A stretch of DNA of 64,000 bases. Source: Aristophania vespae. Its GTDB lineage: Bacteria; Pseudomonadota; Alphaproteobacteria; Acetobacterales; Acetobacteraceae. Each line of letters opens with the position of its first letter. Within the stretch, counting starts at the first letter, position 1. The notes under the pieces are model-generated. The model saw only the letters and a program-made list of their open reading frames with translations, did not search any database and had not been told where the DNA came from. The DNA lies in the NCBI RefSeq assembly GCF_009906835.1, contig NZ_CP047652.1, positions 1,125,001 to 1,189,000 of the forward strand. The letters are read 5' to 3'. The position numbers were made by a program, and so were the translations under genes. Below, piece after piece: positions 1 through 8,862 of the stretch.

Positions 1-995
1 AATACAGGAGGGATATTTCCACGTTATAGCTGAACCTGTTTCAACCTGGGTCCATGAAATACGGGAGCGTGCCCCCGACATAAGCCACGCTTTGTAACAA
101 AGTTATAGATTCCGCCTTTGCCATTTTCATCCCCAGGATACCAATTCTGTACTGTAGAATATTTGATGGCAGCATCATCCATGGCTACAAGTTCAACAAC
201 AGCGGCATGGAGCTGATTTTCATCACGCTGAGGTGCAGTACATCCCTCCAAATAGGATACATAAGATCCTTCTTCGGCAATGATGAGGGTGCGTTCAAAT
301 TGTCCTGTATTACGCGCGTTAATTCTGAAATAGGTTGAAAGCTCCATAGGACAACGCACGCCCTTAGGAATATACACGAATGAACCATCTGTAAAAACAG
401 CTGAATTCAAAGCTGAAAAGAAATTATCCCCAATTGGCACAACAGAGCCGAGATACTTACGTACTAACTCTGGATGCTGACGGATAGCCTCTGAGATAGG
501 GCAAAAAATTACGCCCGCCTCTTCTAGCGTTTTACGAAAAGTTGTCGCAACAGAAACGCTATCAAACACAGCATCAACAGCCACAGGGGCCTTTTGCAAT
601 TCTGCCCCTTCTACTCCTGCTAAAAGCGCTTGTTCATGTAGCGGGATGCCTAGTTTTTCGTATGTGCGTAAAAGCTCGGGATCAACCTCTTCCAAGCTCT
701 TGGGACCAGGTGTTTTTTTTGGCTGGGCAAAATAATGAGCATCTTGATAGTCAATAGGAGGATGGCGCAATTTCGCCCATTGTGGCTCTTTCATTGTTTG
801 CCATTGGCGAAACGCTTTAAGGCGCCATTCTAACATCCAGTCAGGCTCATTTTTTTTCTTGGAAATTAGCCTAACGATATCCTCATTAAGCCCTTTGGGA
901 GCGATATCCATTTCGATATCAGTCTCAAAGCCCCATTCATAAGTTGAATGAGCAAGCTTTTCCACAGTTTGCCTGGTTTCCGAAATGGCCGCCAT
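1..995 (-). pseudogene. sufB: Fe-S cluster assembly scaffold SufB, partial and frameshifted as given
   Basis: SufB is the scaffold subunit of the SUF (SufBC2D) complex that assembles iron-sulfur clusters in the cytoplasm. The ATG at 993-995 follows a good ribosome site (AGGAGATAGGA), 12 bp after the Rrf2 regulator stop. About 310 residues match SufB up to the motif KRGLC. The frame then breaks at a C5 run on the plus strand (72-76, G5 on the coding strand) and soon stops. Adding one G restores the expected [18 protein letters not shown] stretch to the window edge. The family is about 480-490 residues, so the rest lies to the left. SUF is normally essential where ISC is absent, so a sequencing indel is more likely than real loss. 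Confidence 0.9.
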
Positions 996-1007
996 TCCTA
1001 TCTCCTA

Positions 1008-1472
1008 TTATTCCGAGATCTCTAGCTCAGTTTCTTTCAGCACTTGGCTAGGCTCCATTGCCGCTGGCATTGTGAAATTGGGGTCGCACATATCTGCTAA
1101 GCTAATGCTTTCTAATACATGGCGCAAAATAAAGTTAACCCTATCCCATTGGGCAGAAAGGCCGCATCTTACTTCATGAGAGCAGTAATTATTGTCGCAA
1201 CATGCTGTGATCATAACGGGACCATCAACAGCAGCAATAACCTGCGCTATTGAAATCTCAGTCAGTGAAGAAGCAAGACTATACCCTCCCCGTGCCCCAC
1301 GAGAAGAATTGATGATACCCTGACCGGCCAGACCCTTTAAAAGCTTTGCAACTGTAGGTTCTGGCATGCCTGTTTCAGCAGATAGAATTGAGGCTGTTGT
1401 CAAACCTTCCATCTGACCAAGTTTAATGAGAACAACAACAGCGTAATCTGCAAGCTTTGATAGTCTGAGCAC
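1008..1472 (-). CDS. Rrf2/IscR-family regulator of the SUF operon
   Basis: This 154-residue protein has the Rrf2 winged-helix fold. The N-terminus MLRLSKLADYAVVVL, the recognition region EPTVAKLLKGLAGQGI and the GARGGYSLA wing are all recognisable. Cysteines at 91/92, 97 and 103 sit almost exactly where IscR binds its [2Fe-2S] cluster (92, 98, 104), so an Fe-S sensing role is likely. It is the first gene of the operon, 12 bp ahead of sufB, the usual alphaproteobacterial arrangement, and presumably represses suf when cluster supply is adequate. A 15-bp palindrome at 1505-1519 upstream is a candidate operator. Confidence 0.9.
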   Translation of the reverse strand: MLRLSKLADYAVVVLIKLGQMEGLTTASILSAETGMPEPTVAKLLKGLAGQGIINSSRGARGGYSLASSLTEISIAQVIAAVDGPVMITACCDNNYCSHEVRCGLSAQWDRVNFILRHVLESISLADMCDPNFTMPAAMEPSQVLKETELEISE

Positions 1473-1504
1473 TAACCCTCCCCAAAGGTTATATCATCAA
1501 ATCA

Positions 1505-1519
1505 GGACTATTTTAGTCC
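1505..1519 (-). promoter_or_regulatory. Palindrome upstream of the suf regulator, candidate Rrf2/IscR operator
   Basis: GGACTA-N3-TAGTCC is a perfect 6+6 inverted repeat with a 3-bp centre, about 33 bp upstream of the regulator start codon. Position and symmetry fit an autoregulatory site. No convincing -35/-10 pair could be fixed nearby, so the assignment is inference. Confidence 0.4.
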
Positions 1520-1642
1520 ATATTGTGAGAAATGGCTTATACGCTTAAAACCGTCAAGAGGACAACTCGTAAGAAATTTAATTTTTTACAAAATGACATT
1601 TTTGTAACATGGCTTTAAAAGTTAATTTTTACAACTTCAACG

Positions 1643-2917
1643 CTATAAATACCCTATTAAATTTAATATTATCTCGAGTATAGCCCCTATAAAAAAACCT
1701 ACAATCGTTCCATTAATGCGGATAAAAGCCAGATCCTGACCAACACCATTTTCAATTCTGGCTGATAATGTCGGCCCGTCCCAATTATTGACCACCCTTG
1801 GAATAAGAGTAGAAATTTCGCGCCGAATACTAGGAAGAAGACCTAAAATCACAGCATCAATGGTTTGATTAAGCTTTGTAGCGAGCCCAGCTTGTGTCTC
1901 TAATGCCTCAATCATCTGGCATAACAGAGCATCAAAGGATTGTGCACTCCACCCATCAGGGCGGCTGCTATCCTCTTCAACCATGTCACGCAGCCTTACC
2001 CATAAGCTACCAGCCCAAACTCGCAGACTTTCATGGGTAAAAAACGTTCTTAATTTTACAATTAATTTTTGTGCCTGGTCAGGATCCTTTTCCAGTTCAG
2101 AAATTTTACCTCTTATCCAGCTGGTAAAACTATGTCTTAGATCAGAATCCATTGGGTCAACGCGCTCTAATTCAACTTTTAGAGCATGTAGAACCTGGTT
2201 TGCTACCGAAGAACCAATAGCCCACCCTACCAAACGACCGCCTTGTTCTCTGACACGGGCCTCAACAAAATCTCGCAATTCGGTTTCGCGTGTCATAACC
2301 ATTTCGCGAAACTGAACCAATATGAAGGAAAAAACTTCCTGATGAATATCTCCATCCACCATGACTTTTAAAATACGGATGATCAGCGGTGCAATATCAT
2401 CTCTTTTAATAAATACATCGAGCACACGAGCCAGAAAGGTTGCCCCGCGCCCGTCACTTAACCTTGTTAGTAAACTTGGTATAATGACTCTTAATTGCTG
2501 CGATATGGATGAAAAATTATCTGCGTCATTAAGACTCTGGGACAATAATTTAGCAAAATCAAAGCGTTGAAGTGCAGCAGCAACATCTTTTTCTGAAAAA
2601 AAATGCTCTGCAATAAATCGTCCTAAAGCCTCACCAATCTGTTCTTTTTTACGCGGTAAAATAGCTGTATGAGGAATGGGCAAACCTAAAGGATGACGAA
2701 ACAAAGCTGTTACTGCAAACCAATCAGCAATGCCACCAACAAGACCCGCCCGACTCCCAGCCTGTATGACGTCCAGCACTAAATTCTGGCCATAAAGCCG
2801 TCGCCAAATTGGCAGACTTGCCGTTACAGCTACACTTCCCATTCCAACAAGGAGGGAGGTTGCTAAAAAACTTGGGGTGCATTTCCTAACTTTTTCTTGG
2901 CCGTTTTCAGCCATCAT
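1643..2917 (-). CDS. DUF445 family membrane protein
   Basis: This 424-residue protein carries the DUF445 signature near its N-terminus (GGIADWFAVTALFRHPLGLP then HTAILPRKKEQIGEALG). A hydrophobic segment lies at about residues 18-35 and a second at the extreme C-terminus (about 402-422). Between them is a long, mostly helical, charged region. The family (E. coli YjiN, Bacillus YheB) has no firmly established biochemical role. The start is supported by AAGGTG upstream. It is transcribed alone, divergent from the PEPC-like gene with about 130 bp between them. Confidence 0.85.
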   Translation of the reverse strand: MMAENGQEKVRKCTPSFLATSLLVGMGSVAVTASLPIWRRLYGQNLVLDVIQAGSRAGLVGGIADWFAVTALFRHPLGLPIPHTAILPRKKEQIGEALGRFIAEHFFSEKDVAAALQRFDFAKLLSQSLNDADNFSSISQQLRVIIPSLLTRLSDGRGATFLARVLDVFIKRDDIAPLIIRILKVMVDGDIHQEVFSFILVQFREMVMTRETELRDFVEARVREQGGRLVGWAIGSSVANQVLHALKVELERVDPMDSDLRHSFTSWIRGKISELEKDPDQAQKLIVKLRTFFTHESLRVWAGSLWVRLRDMVEEDSSRPDGWSAQSFDALLCQMIEALETQAGLATKLNQTIDAVILGLLPSIRREISTLIPRVVNNWDGPTLSARIENGVGQDLAFIRINGTIVGFFIGAILEIILNLIGYL

Positions 2918-3045
2918 ACTTACACCTTAGGTCTTTAAAATACATTTCCATATACGCTTTCTAGCTGTAAAATGGTTGCAGTTCTAATTCGAACATGAAA
3001 CATTCTTCTTATTCTACTGACAACCCATATTGAGATCACTGCCTT

Positions 3046-5838
3046 ATGACTGAGCGTGAAAACGTGCCAGAAGTTGATGCTGCCGAGCTAATCAAGAACC
3101 TTAAAAATAATCTTGAGCAAAAAAAATGCACTTTACCAGAGATTACCAAAACTCTCGCAGAAAAATGCATTTCAGCTAACGGATTCAACCTTCTTGAAGA
3201 AATGGTCCGCATTTTACGCGACCGAAACTTCGAGACACGTGCCGAAGCCTTAAGGCAATATGTAGAGCTACCACACTCTGCAGCAGAAGCGCATTCTGAA
3301 GAAAGATTAGCACAATCAGCCTCTCACCTGGTAAAACAGGCTTCTTCTAGAGAAACACTTTCTACTCCCAGTATGGCTGCTGTCTTTACGGCTCATCCAA
3401 CCTTTGCCCTTGATCCTCAAATTTATGATTTACTGTCTCAAAAAGCGGAGCAACCTGCTCTTGCCATAGGACATTATTCTACTCATCGTCGGGCTCATCC
3501 TCCGACATTAAATGAAGAAAACCGCCTCGCTACAACAGCTATCACACGTGGACGCGACGCATTAGATAAACTTAATTATCATATTATCAGAGAATCAGAA
3601 AAGAAATGGGGTGACAGTTCAGATTTTAATCCTGCACCTATTATACTTTCCAGTTGGGTCGGTTTTGATACTGATGGGCGCAATGACATTCATTGGCACG
3701 ATACATTTCGTATACGCCTGGAACTCAAAATTGCTCAGTTAACGCGGCTTTATAGTGCGTTAAGTCAAATTTCTCTTACTGACAGTGCTTTAGGTCAGAA
3801 AGTTGAAAAGGCGTTGAAAGCAACGAAGGCTCAGCTTAGTTACTGCCCGAAAAACACCGATGGCCAACCTGCTGAACCTGTTGATGTTGCTCTTTTTGCC
3901 CAGCAACTTATCACCTTTGAAAAAGAAACAATTTTAACAACAAGTGAATTATCTTCTTTATTTGAGCAGGCGCGTCAGGGTCTTTCTAAAAAAGATAAAT
4001 TATCTCTTGATGTCATCCGCTCAGGTTTTGTGGCTCACGGCCTTGGGCTTTCTCATATTCATACACGACTAAACGCAGCACAAATTTACAATATTGCCCG
4101 AACACGCCTTGGCTTAACAGATGATCCAACATCTCCAGCCCACCGGCGTATATTGCTGTCACGAATTGATCAAGCCATGGATGAGCTAGAACCTCTTTCA
4201 GTCAATTTTGGTAGCCTGCTCATTGAACCCAGTGCTGCTGCCAGATTAATGATGACAATGAGGCAGATCCTTAAACATATTGATTCTGACACGCCAATCC
4301 GCTTTCTGATAGCTGAGACTGAAAGTGGCTATACTCTCCTTGCTACATTATGGCTTGCCCGCCTTTTTGGCATTAAAGATGAGCAGATAGAAATCTCTCC
4401 TCTATTTGAAACTGAATCCGCGCTGGAAAATGGCGAAACGATTTTACGCGAAGCCATGCGTTCCAAACATTGGCGTGATTATATACGCGCCAATGGCAAG
4501 CTTTCTCTCCAATTTGGATATTCTGACTCTGGTCGTTATGTGGGCCAGCTTACTGCTGGAACATTAGTTGAAAATTTACGCCTCAAAGCCATCTCCATTT
4601 TAAAAGAGCATGATTTGGAAAATGTTTCTCTCATCATGTTTGATACTCACGGAGAAAGCATAGGCAGAGGTGCGCATCCTTTTAGTTTTAGAGAAAGGCT
4701 AACCTATTTTTCTCCTCCTCGTACCTATAAAGCTCTTGAAAAAGCACACTTACCTTGCCGGTTTGAAACAGCTTTTCAGGGTGGAGATGGCTACACCTTA
4801 TTCGGGACAGAAACTCTAGCTCAAGCCACAATCTCTATTATGGCTGAGCAGGTAGCACGTCATTACAACCCAGAGGATGAGATAAAATTACACGACCCGC
4901 TTTATGATTACCCCAACTTCCCGTTAGATTTTTTCACAACAATCGCAGTTAAAATGGGTGATCTTGTCAATGATCCCGGCTATACGGCACTTTTAAGCGC
5001 TTTTGGGCCTTCTCTCATTGATAAAACTGGTTCACGTCCTTCTGCCAGACAAAGCGATACAGCCCGTGTAACGCGCATTACTCACCCAAGTCAGATAAGA
5101 GCCATACCCAATAATGCTATTTTACAGCAGCTTGGTTGGTGGGCCAATATTCTGCATGGGCTGGGAACTGCGGCAAACCGTAACCAAGAAGTATTTACGC
5201 TTCTCCGTACAGAATCTCCCCGTTTCAAGCAGTTAATGGATTTCGCTTCCCAGGCCTTATCTCATTCTGATATCGAAATATTGCGAGAAACTGTCCTCTT
5301 TTTGGATCCTGGCACCTGGCTTGATCGTGCCGAAGAAAGCAAAAATGAGGATGACCGAGCTCGTTTTCTTCATATTGCACAAGGACTTGAAGAGCTGGAA
5401 TTTTGGAAAAGAGTGCCTGCTTTATTCCGTCGCATACATAGAGAGCATATTGACCTCACAACAGCATGGCCTGATGCCCCACAAATGGCGACAGAAGAAA
5501 AACTTCTTCATGCAATCCGCTTTGCCTTAATTGAACATATATGGCGTCTTTCAACAGACATTCCGTATTTTGGACCACGAGGGTCTTTAACAAGAGAAGC
5601 CATTGCTAATTTAATTCTCTGTCTGGATGTGCCACGGGCTTTACGACTTCTAGAAGAGCTATTTCCTATTACGGCACCAAAGATCGCGGATTTAAATTTT
5701 GGCGAAACTGGAAATGCGGCTATTGCTCAAGGCTTTGTGCGTGAACATGAGCAGCTCTTCCGTCCATTGCAAAAAAGCTTTGACCTGCTACGTGAGATAG
5801 GTATCGCTATCATGCATGCAAACCATGCTTTTGGCTAA
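3046..5838 (+). CDS. ppc: Divergent phosphoenolpyruvate carboxylase-like protein
   Basis: At 930 residues it has PEPC length and overall fold signatures: FTAHPT (catalytic-His region), DTDGRND (compare GGDRDGNP), SPLFETE, FGYSDSG and SIGRG. PEPC makes oxaloacetate from PEP and bicarbonate to refill the TCA cycle. Several usually invariant positions differ. The lysine of YSDSGKDAG is Arg, the FHGRGGSIGRGG loop reads FDTHGESIGRGA, and the usual C-terminal (R/Q)NTG is replaced by NHAFG. Acetobacteraceae genes like this are usually annotated ppc, but activity should not be assumed. No strong ribosome site is seen before the ATG. A stem-loop follows the stop. Confidence 0.75.
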   Translation: MTERENVPEVDAAELIKNLKNNLEQKKCTLPEITKTLAEKCISANGFNLLEEMVRILRDRNFETRAEALRQYVELPHSAAEAHSEERLAQSASHLVKQASSRETLSTPSMAAVFTAHPTFALDPQIYDLLSQKAEQPALAIGHYSTHRRAHPPTLNEENRLATTAITRGRDALDKLNYHIIRESEKKWGDSSDFNPAPIILSSWVGFDTDGRNDIHWHDTFRIRLELKIAQLTRLYSALSQISLTDSALGQKVEKALKATKAQLSYCPKNTDGQPAEPVDVALFAQQLITFEKETILTTSELSSLFEQARQGLSKKDKLSLDVIRSGFVAHGLGLSHIHTRLNAAQIYNIARTRLGLTDDPTSPAHRRILLSRIDQAMDELEPLSVNFGSLLIEPSAAARLMMTMRQILKHIDSDTPIRFLIAETESGYTLLATLWLARLFGIKDEQIEISPLFETESALENGETILREAMRSKHWRDYIRANGKLSLQFGYSDSGRYVGQLTAGTLVENLRLKAISILKEHDLENVSLIMFDTHGESIGRGAHPFSFRERLTYFSPPRTYKALEKAHLPCRFETAFQGGDGYTLFGTETLAQATISIMAEQVARHYNPEDEIKLHDPLYDYPNFPLDFFTTIAVKMGDLVNDPGYTALLSAFGPSLIDKTGSRPSARQSDTARVTRITHPSQIRAIPNNAILQQLGWWANILHGLGTAANRNQEVFTLLRTESPRFKQLMDFASQALSHSDIEILRETVLFLDPGTWLDRAEESKNEDDRARFLHIAQGLEELEFWKRVPALFRRIHREHIDLTTAWPDAPQMATEEKLLHAIRFALIEHIWRLSTDIPYFGPRGSLTREAIANLILCLDVPRALRLLEELFPITAPKIADLNFGETGNAAIAQGFVREHEQLFRPLQKSFDLLREIGIAIMHANHAFG

Positions 5839-5855
5839 AAATATTAAAACTGTCT

Positions 5856-5891
5856 CTGCCCTCTCTATAAATATCTCAAAAGAGAGGGCAG
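5856..5891. terminator. Convergent stem-loop between ppc-like gene and azlD
   Basis: An 11-bp perfect stem (CTGCCCTCTCT with AGAGAGGGCAG) and 14-nt loop lies between two convergent genes. There is a weak T-rich stretch on the azlD side only. It probably ends transcription from both directions. Confidence 0.6.
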
Positions 5892-5897
5892 ATAGGG

Positions 5898-6212
5898 CTA
5901 TAATATTGTTAAAGCAACAAAATAAGCACTCATCCCGGCAATAACTGTCAAAAACAAACTGCGGCTTTTATAACATATAATGAAAGAAAGAGCCGTTGCT
6001 ATTATCATGCTTACAGCGTCTTTTGTGCTCTGAAAGTGACCTGAAATTTCACTTAAAATGAGTGCTGAGATTATCGTAGAAGGGATAAAGCTCAGCCAAT
6101 TTTGTACTATGGGCGAAAATTTTTTATCAGCCAGCATAATGAGCGGGGCTGCTCTTAGCAAAAGAGCAATCACACTTGATATGATGATAAGCCAAGTCAG
6201 ATGGTAATTCAC
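5898..6212 (-). CDS. azlD: AzlD family branched-chain amino acid exporter small subunit
   Basis: This 104-residue, almost wholly hydrophobic protein has about four membrane segments and the AzlD-type sequence LLRAAPL early on, followed by IPSTIISALIL. AzlD works with AzlC to export branched-chain amino acids or analogues across the inner membrane. Its start overlaps the azlC stop by 4 bp (ATGA), so the two are translationally coupled. The substrate here is inferred from the family only. Confidence 0.85.
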   Translation of the reverse strand: MNYHLTWLIIISSVIALLLRAAPLIMLADKKFSPIVQNWLSFIPSTIISALILSEISGHFQSTKDAVSMIIATALSFIICYKSRSLFLTVIAGMSAYFVALTIL

Positions 6213-6964
6213 AATTTTGAATTTTCTTTTGTGCGAATTGTAAAAAAGAAAGATGTTATGCTTGTTGCCACTATGGCTGCTAAAATTAGCGAGATATTGG
6301 CGTTAAAATACATAAAAGAAAGCCCGAAAATACAACAAGATAAACAAATGGCCATTAATTCATATTTTTTATGGATGCTACCAAAATAATTGAGTGTCAG
6401 TAATCCAACAAACATAGCCGTTAGGCTAAACATTAAGCCTTGAGATAAATGATCAGGCAGTAATTTTCCAAAAATTGTTCCTATTAAGCATGCTACGGAC
6501 CAATTGAGATAAGCCGCTAGATTCAGGCCCAAAAGCCACCAGAATCTTACTTCATGGCTCTTTCTTATTTCCTGGATTGTTATACCGAAAGTTTCATCCG
6601 TTAATAAGCAGCCATGAATAAAGCGTTTTAATAAAGAAAGATTTTGACAGGAACGTGCAAGATAAGAACTCATCAGCACATATCTTACATTAATGAGCAA
6701 TACCGCACCGATTATAGAAAGACTTTCAGCTCCAGCCACCCACAAAGAATAAAATATAAACTGTGCGCTAGCTGAATATAAAAAAACCGAGAGTGCCATT
6801 ACGGCAAAAAAACTAAAGCCACTGACTATGCCAATAGCGCCAGCGGCAAAGCCAATGCACCAATATCCTAATATAGTGGGCAAGCACGCTATGGCACCTT
6901 TTTTAAAATCAGCAAAAGGGGTTAAAGGCTTTATTTCAGAGGGTGCGTTTACAGACACGCTCAT
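6209..6964 (-). CDS. azlC: AzlC family branched-chain amino acid permease
   Basis: This 251-residue protein has the AzlC fold: FKKGAIACLPTILGYWCIGFAAG at the N-terminus, then SASAQFIFYSLW, the LINVRYVLMSS motif and LTDETFGI. Around seven or eight hydrophobic segments are visible. With AzlD it forms a LIV-E type exporter. The ribosome site AAAGGA lies 4-5 nt before the ATG. The pair is separated from the ClC gene by 70 bp and reads away from it. Confidence 0.88.
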   Translation of the reverse strand: MSVSVNAPSEIKPLTPFADFKKGAIACLPTILGYWCIGFAAGAIGIVSGFSFFAVMALSVFLYSASAQFIFYSLWVAGAESLSIIGAVLLINVRYVLMSSYLARSCQNLSLLKRFIHGCLLTDETFGITIQEIRKSHEVRFWWLLGLNLAAYLNWSVACLIGTIFGKLLPDHLSQGLMFSLTAMFVGLLTLNYFGSIHKKYELMAICLSCCIFGLSFMYFNANISLILAAIVATSITSFFFTIRTKENSKL

Positions 6965-7033
6965 TTATCCTTTTCATTAATTATCTTAATTATAAAAACC
7001 ACTCTGACAAAACTCATTTGAAGTATATTTTAC

Positions 7034-8316
7034 CTAAAGAAAAGCTTTTGGCATTTTAACAGATTGTGACGTGTAAATTCCCTTATGGCCTGACACTAAA
7101 TAAGCTATAGAACAACCAAGAGCGTAATATATAAGCCCGGCACTACCAAATAGTTCCACGCCCATAATAGTGCATGCTAGTGGCGTATTGGACGCTGCTC
7201 CAAAAACAGCAATGAAACCCACAGCAGCCAAAAGTTCTGTCGGCACACCTAAATAAATAGCCAAACTATTGCCTAAGGCGGCACCAATAAAAAATAATGG
7301 TGTTACTTCACCTCCTTTAAATCCTGCTCCTAAGGCTGTGACCGTAAATAATATTTTGAGCAGCCATGCCCATCCATAATAGTGATCAGTAAAAAAAGAA
7401 ACTAAAGACGCTCCATGAAGTTCAGGGGCTATTATACCAAGACCCAAATAATCTCTTGTCTGAAAAAGCCATACGAGCAAAATTGTTGCTATGCCTCCCA
7501 TGAAAGGACGCATCCAACTTTTTGGAAATAATTTTTTAAAAATTGGCGTTACATAATGCAAGGCTTGAGAAAAAAGCCTGCTAGCCAAACCAAAAGCTAC
7601 TGATGCTAGGCAAATTTTTACTAACAAAATAGCATTTACAGAAAAATACCCCCCTCTCTTTGAGCAATATTACCAAATACAACGTGATAAACAGTATGTT
7701 GTATTCCCCATTTCTGGCAGACCCAATCTGCCGTAACGGAAGCAATAAGGGCAGGGAATAAGGCTCCATATTCAATATTGCCGATTGCCAAAACTTCCAA
7801 CGCAAATACGGCTCCTGCTATGGGCGTGCCGAAAACTGCTCCAAAACCAGCTGCTAGGCTTGCAATAAGATATAAGCGGGTTGTTTTAGAGTTAAATTTA
7901 AATAATCGAGCTAGGAAACTCGCAGTAGCGCCCCCTAACTGCAAGGCTGTGCCTTCTCGGCCAACAGAAGCACCACATAAATGGCTTGTAACTGTACCAA
8001 TAAACACTAACGGAGCCATTCTTAGAGGAACTCTGTTTTGTGGGTCATCAATCTCTTCAATTAAGAGGTTATTTCCTTTTTCAGATGCCCCGCCTATTTT
8101 AGCATATAAATAACCTATAGCTGCCCCTATAAAAGGCAAACCATAGAGTAAGGCAGGATGGAAAAAGCGAAGCTCTGTTGCCTTTTCCAAACTCCAAAGA
8201 AAAACTGCACAAAAACTACCTACCAGCCCTGCCATAATCAACAAGGCCAAAAACCACGTCATATAGTCTTTCGGCTTAGACATTGTTACATTAAGTTTTA
8301 GTCTTGATTTAGCCAC
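7034..8316 (-). pseudogene. ClC family chloride channel/transporter, frameshifted as given
   Basis: Two consecutive reading frames together make one ClC protein of about 427 residues. The N-terminal part has GREGT (gating glutamate) and GTPIAGAVFALEVL. The C-terminal part has GFKGGEVTPLFFIGAALG and GAASNTPLA. They join by adding one G to the coding-strand G6 run at 7649-7654, giving EGGYFSVNAILLVKI. ClC proteins exchange or conduct chloride (or fluoride) through the inner membrane. The start chosen is GTG at 8314-8316, behind AGGGGGGA; an in-frame GTG at 8331 is also open. The break could be a sequencing error or a genuine decayed gene. Confidence 0.82.
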
Positions 8317-8480
8317 AACTTCCCCCCTCACCCAGCTATATCTTTAGCTTTAATGCAAGATAGGAATCATCAGTCTTTTCTAAAAAGAAAGACGGTTTGG
8401 CTTAAGCCTGGCGGAAATCCATCGCCATTTTGCAGAAAAGCTTATTTTACAGAAAAAATCAAGAAAATGACGTGAGACAA

Positions 8481-8781
8481 GGAGCACGGAGCACGGAGCA
8501 CGGAGCACGGAGCACGGAGCACGGAGCACGGAGCACGGAGCACGGAGCACGGAGCACGGAGCACGGAGCACGGAGCACGGAGCACGGAGCACGGAGCACG
8601 GAGCACGGAGCACGGAGCACGGAGCACGGAGCACGGAGCACGGAGCACGGAGCACGGAGCACGGAGCACGGAGCACGGAGCACGGAGCACGGAGCACGGA
8701 GCACGGAGCACGGAGCACGGAGCACGGAGCACGGAGCACGGAGCACGGAGCACGGAGCACGGAGCACGGAGCACGGAGCAC
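8481..8781. repeat. Heptanucleotide tandem array, 43 perfect copies of GGAGCAC
   Basis: Positions 8481-8781 (301 bp) are exactly 43 head-to-tail copies of GGAGCAC with no variant unit. Because 7 is not a multiple of 3, both strands stay open in every frame and read as the heptapeptide periods ARSTEHG (plus) or SVLRAPC (minus). The array lies downstream of the fusA terminator and about 150 bp upstream of the clcA start. Perfect identity points to recent expansion by slippage. True copy number may differ, since such arrays are hard to assemble. Confidence 0.97.
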
Positions 8782-8810
8782 ATTATACCAAATAAAAATA
8801 CTGTACAACA

Positions 8811-8840
8811 AAAACCTCTGCCAAATTTGACAGAGGTTTT
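8811..8840 (-). terminator. Rho-independent terminator of fusA
   Basis: A 10-bp perfect stem (AAAACCTCTG / CAGAGGTTTT) with a 10-nt loop begins about 22 nt after the fusA stop and is followed on the minus strand by a short T-rich stretch. It insulates fusA from the heptamer array and clcA. Confidence 0.8.
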
Positions 8841-8862
8841 TGCGTGTAGCAGTTCTTTTATA

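Noticed and set aside
7034-7627. Second, separate ClC gene
   Set aside because: It holds only the C-terminal half of the channel and continues the preceding frame after a one-base correction.
8481-8781. CRISPR array
   Set aside because: The repeats are 7 bp, contiguous and without spacers, and no cas gene is present.
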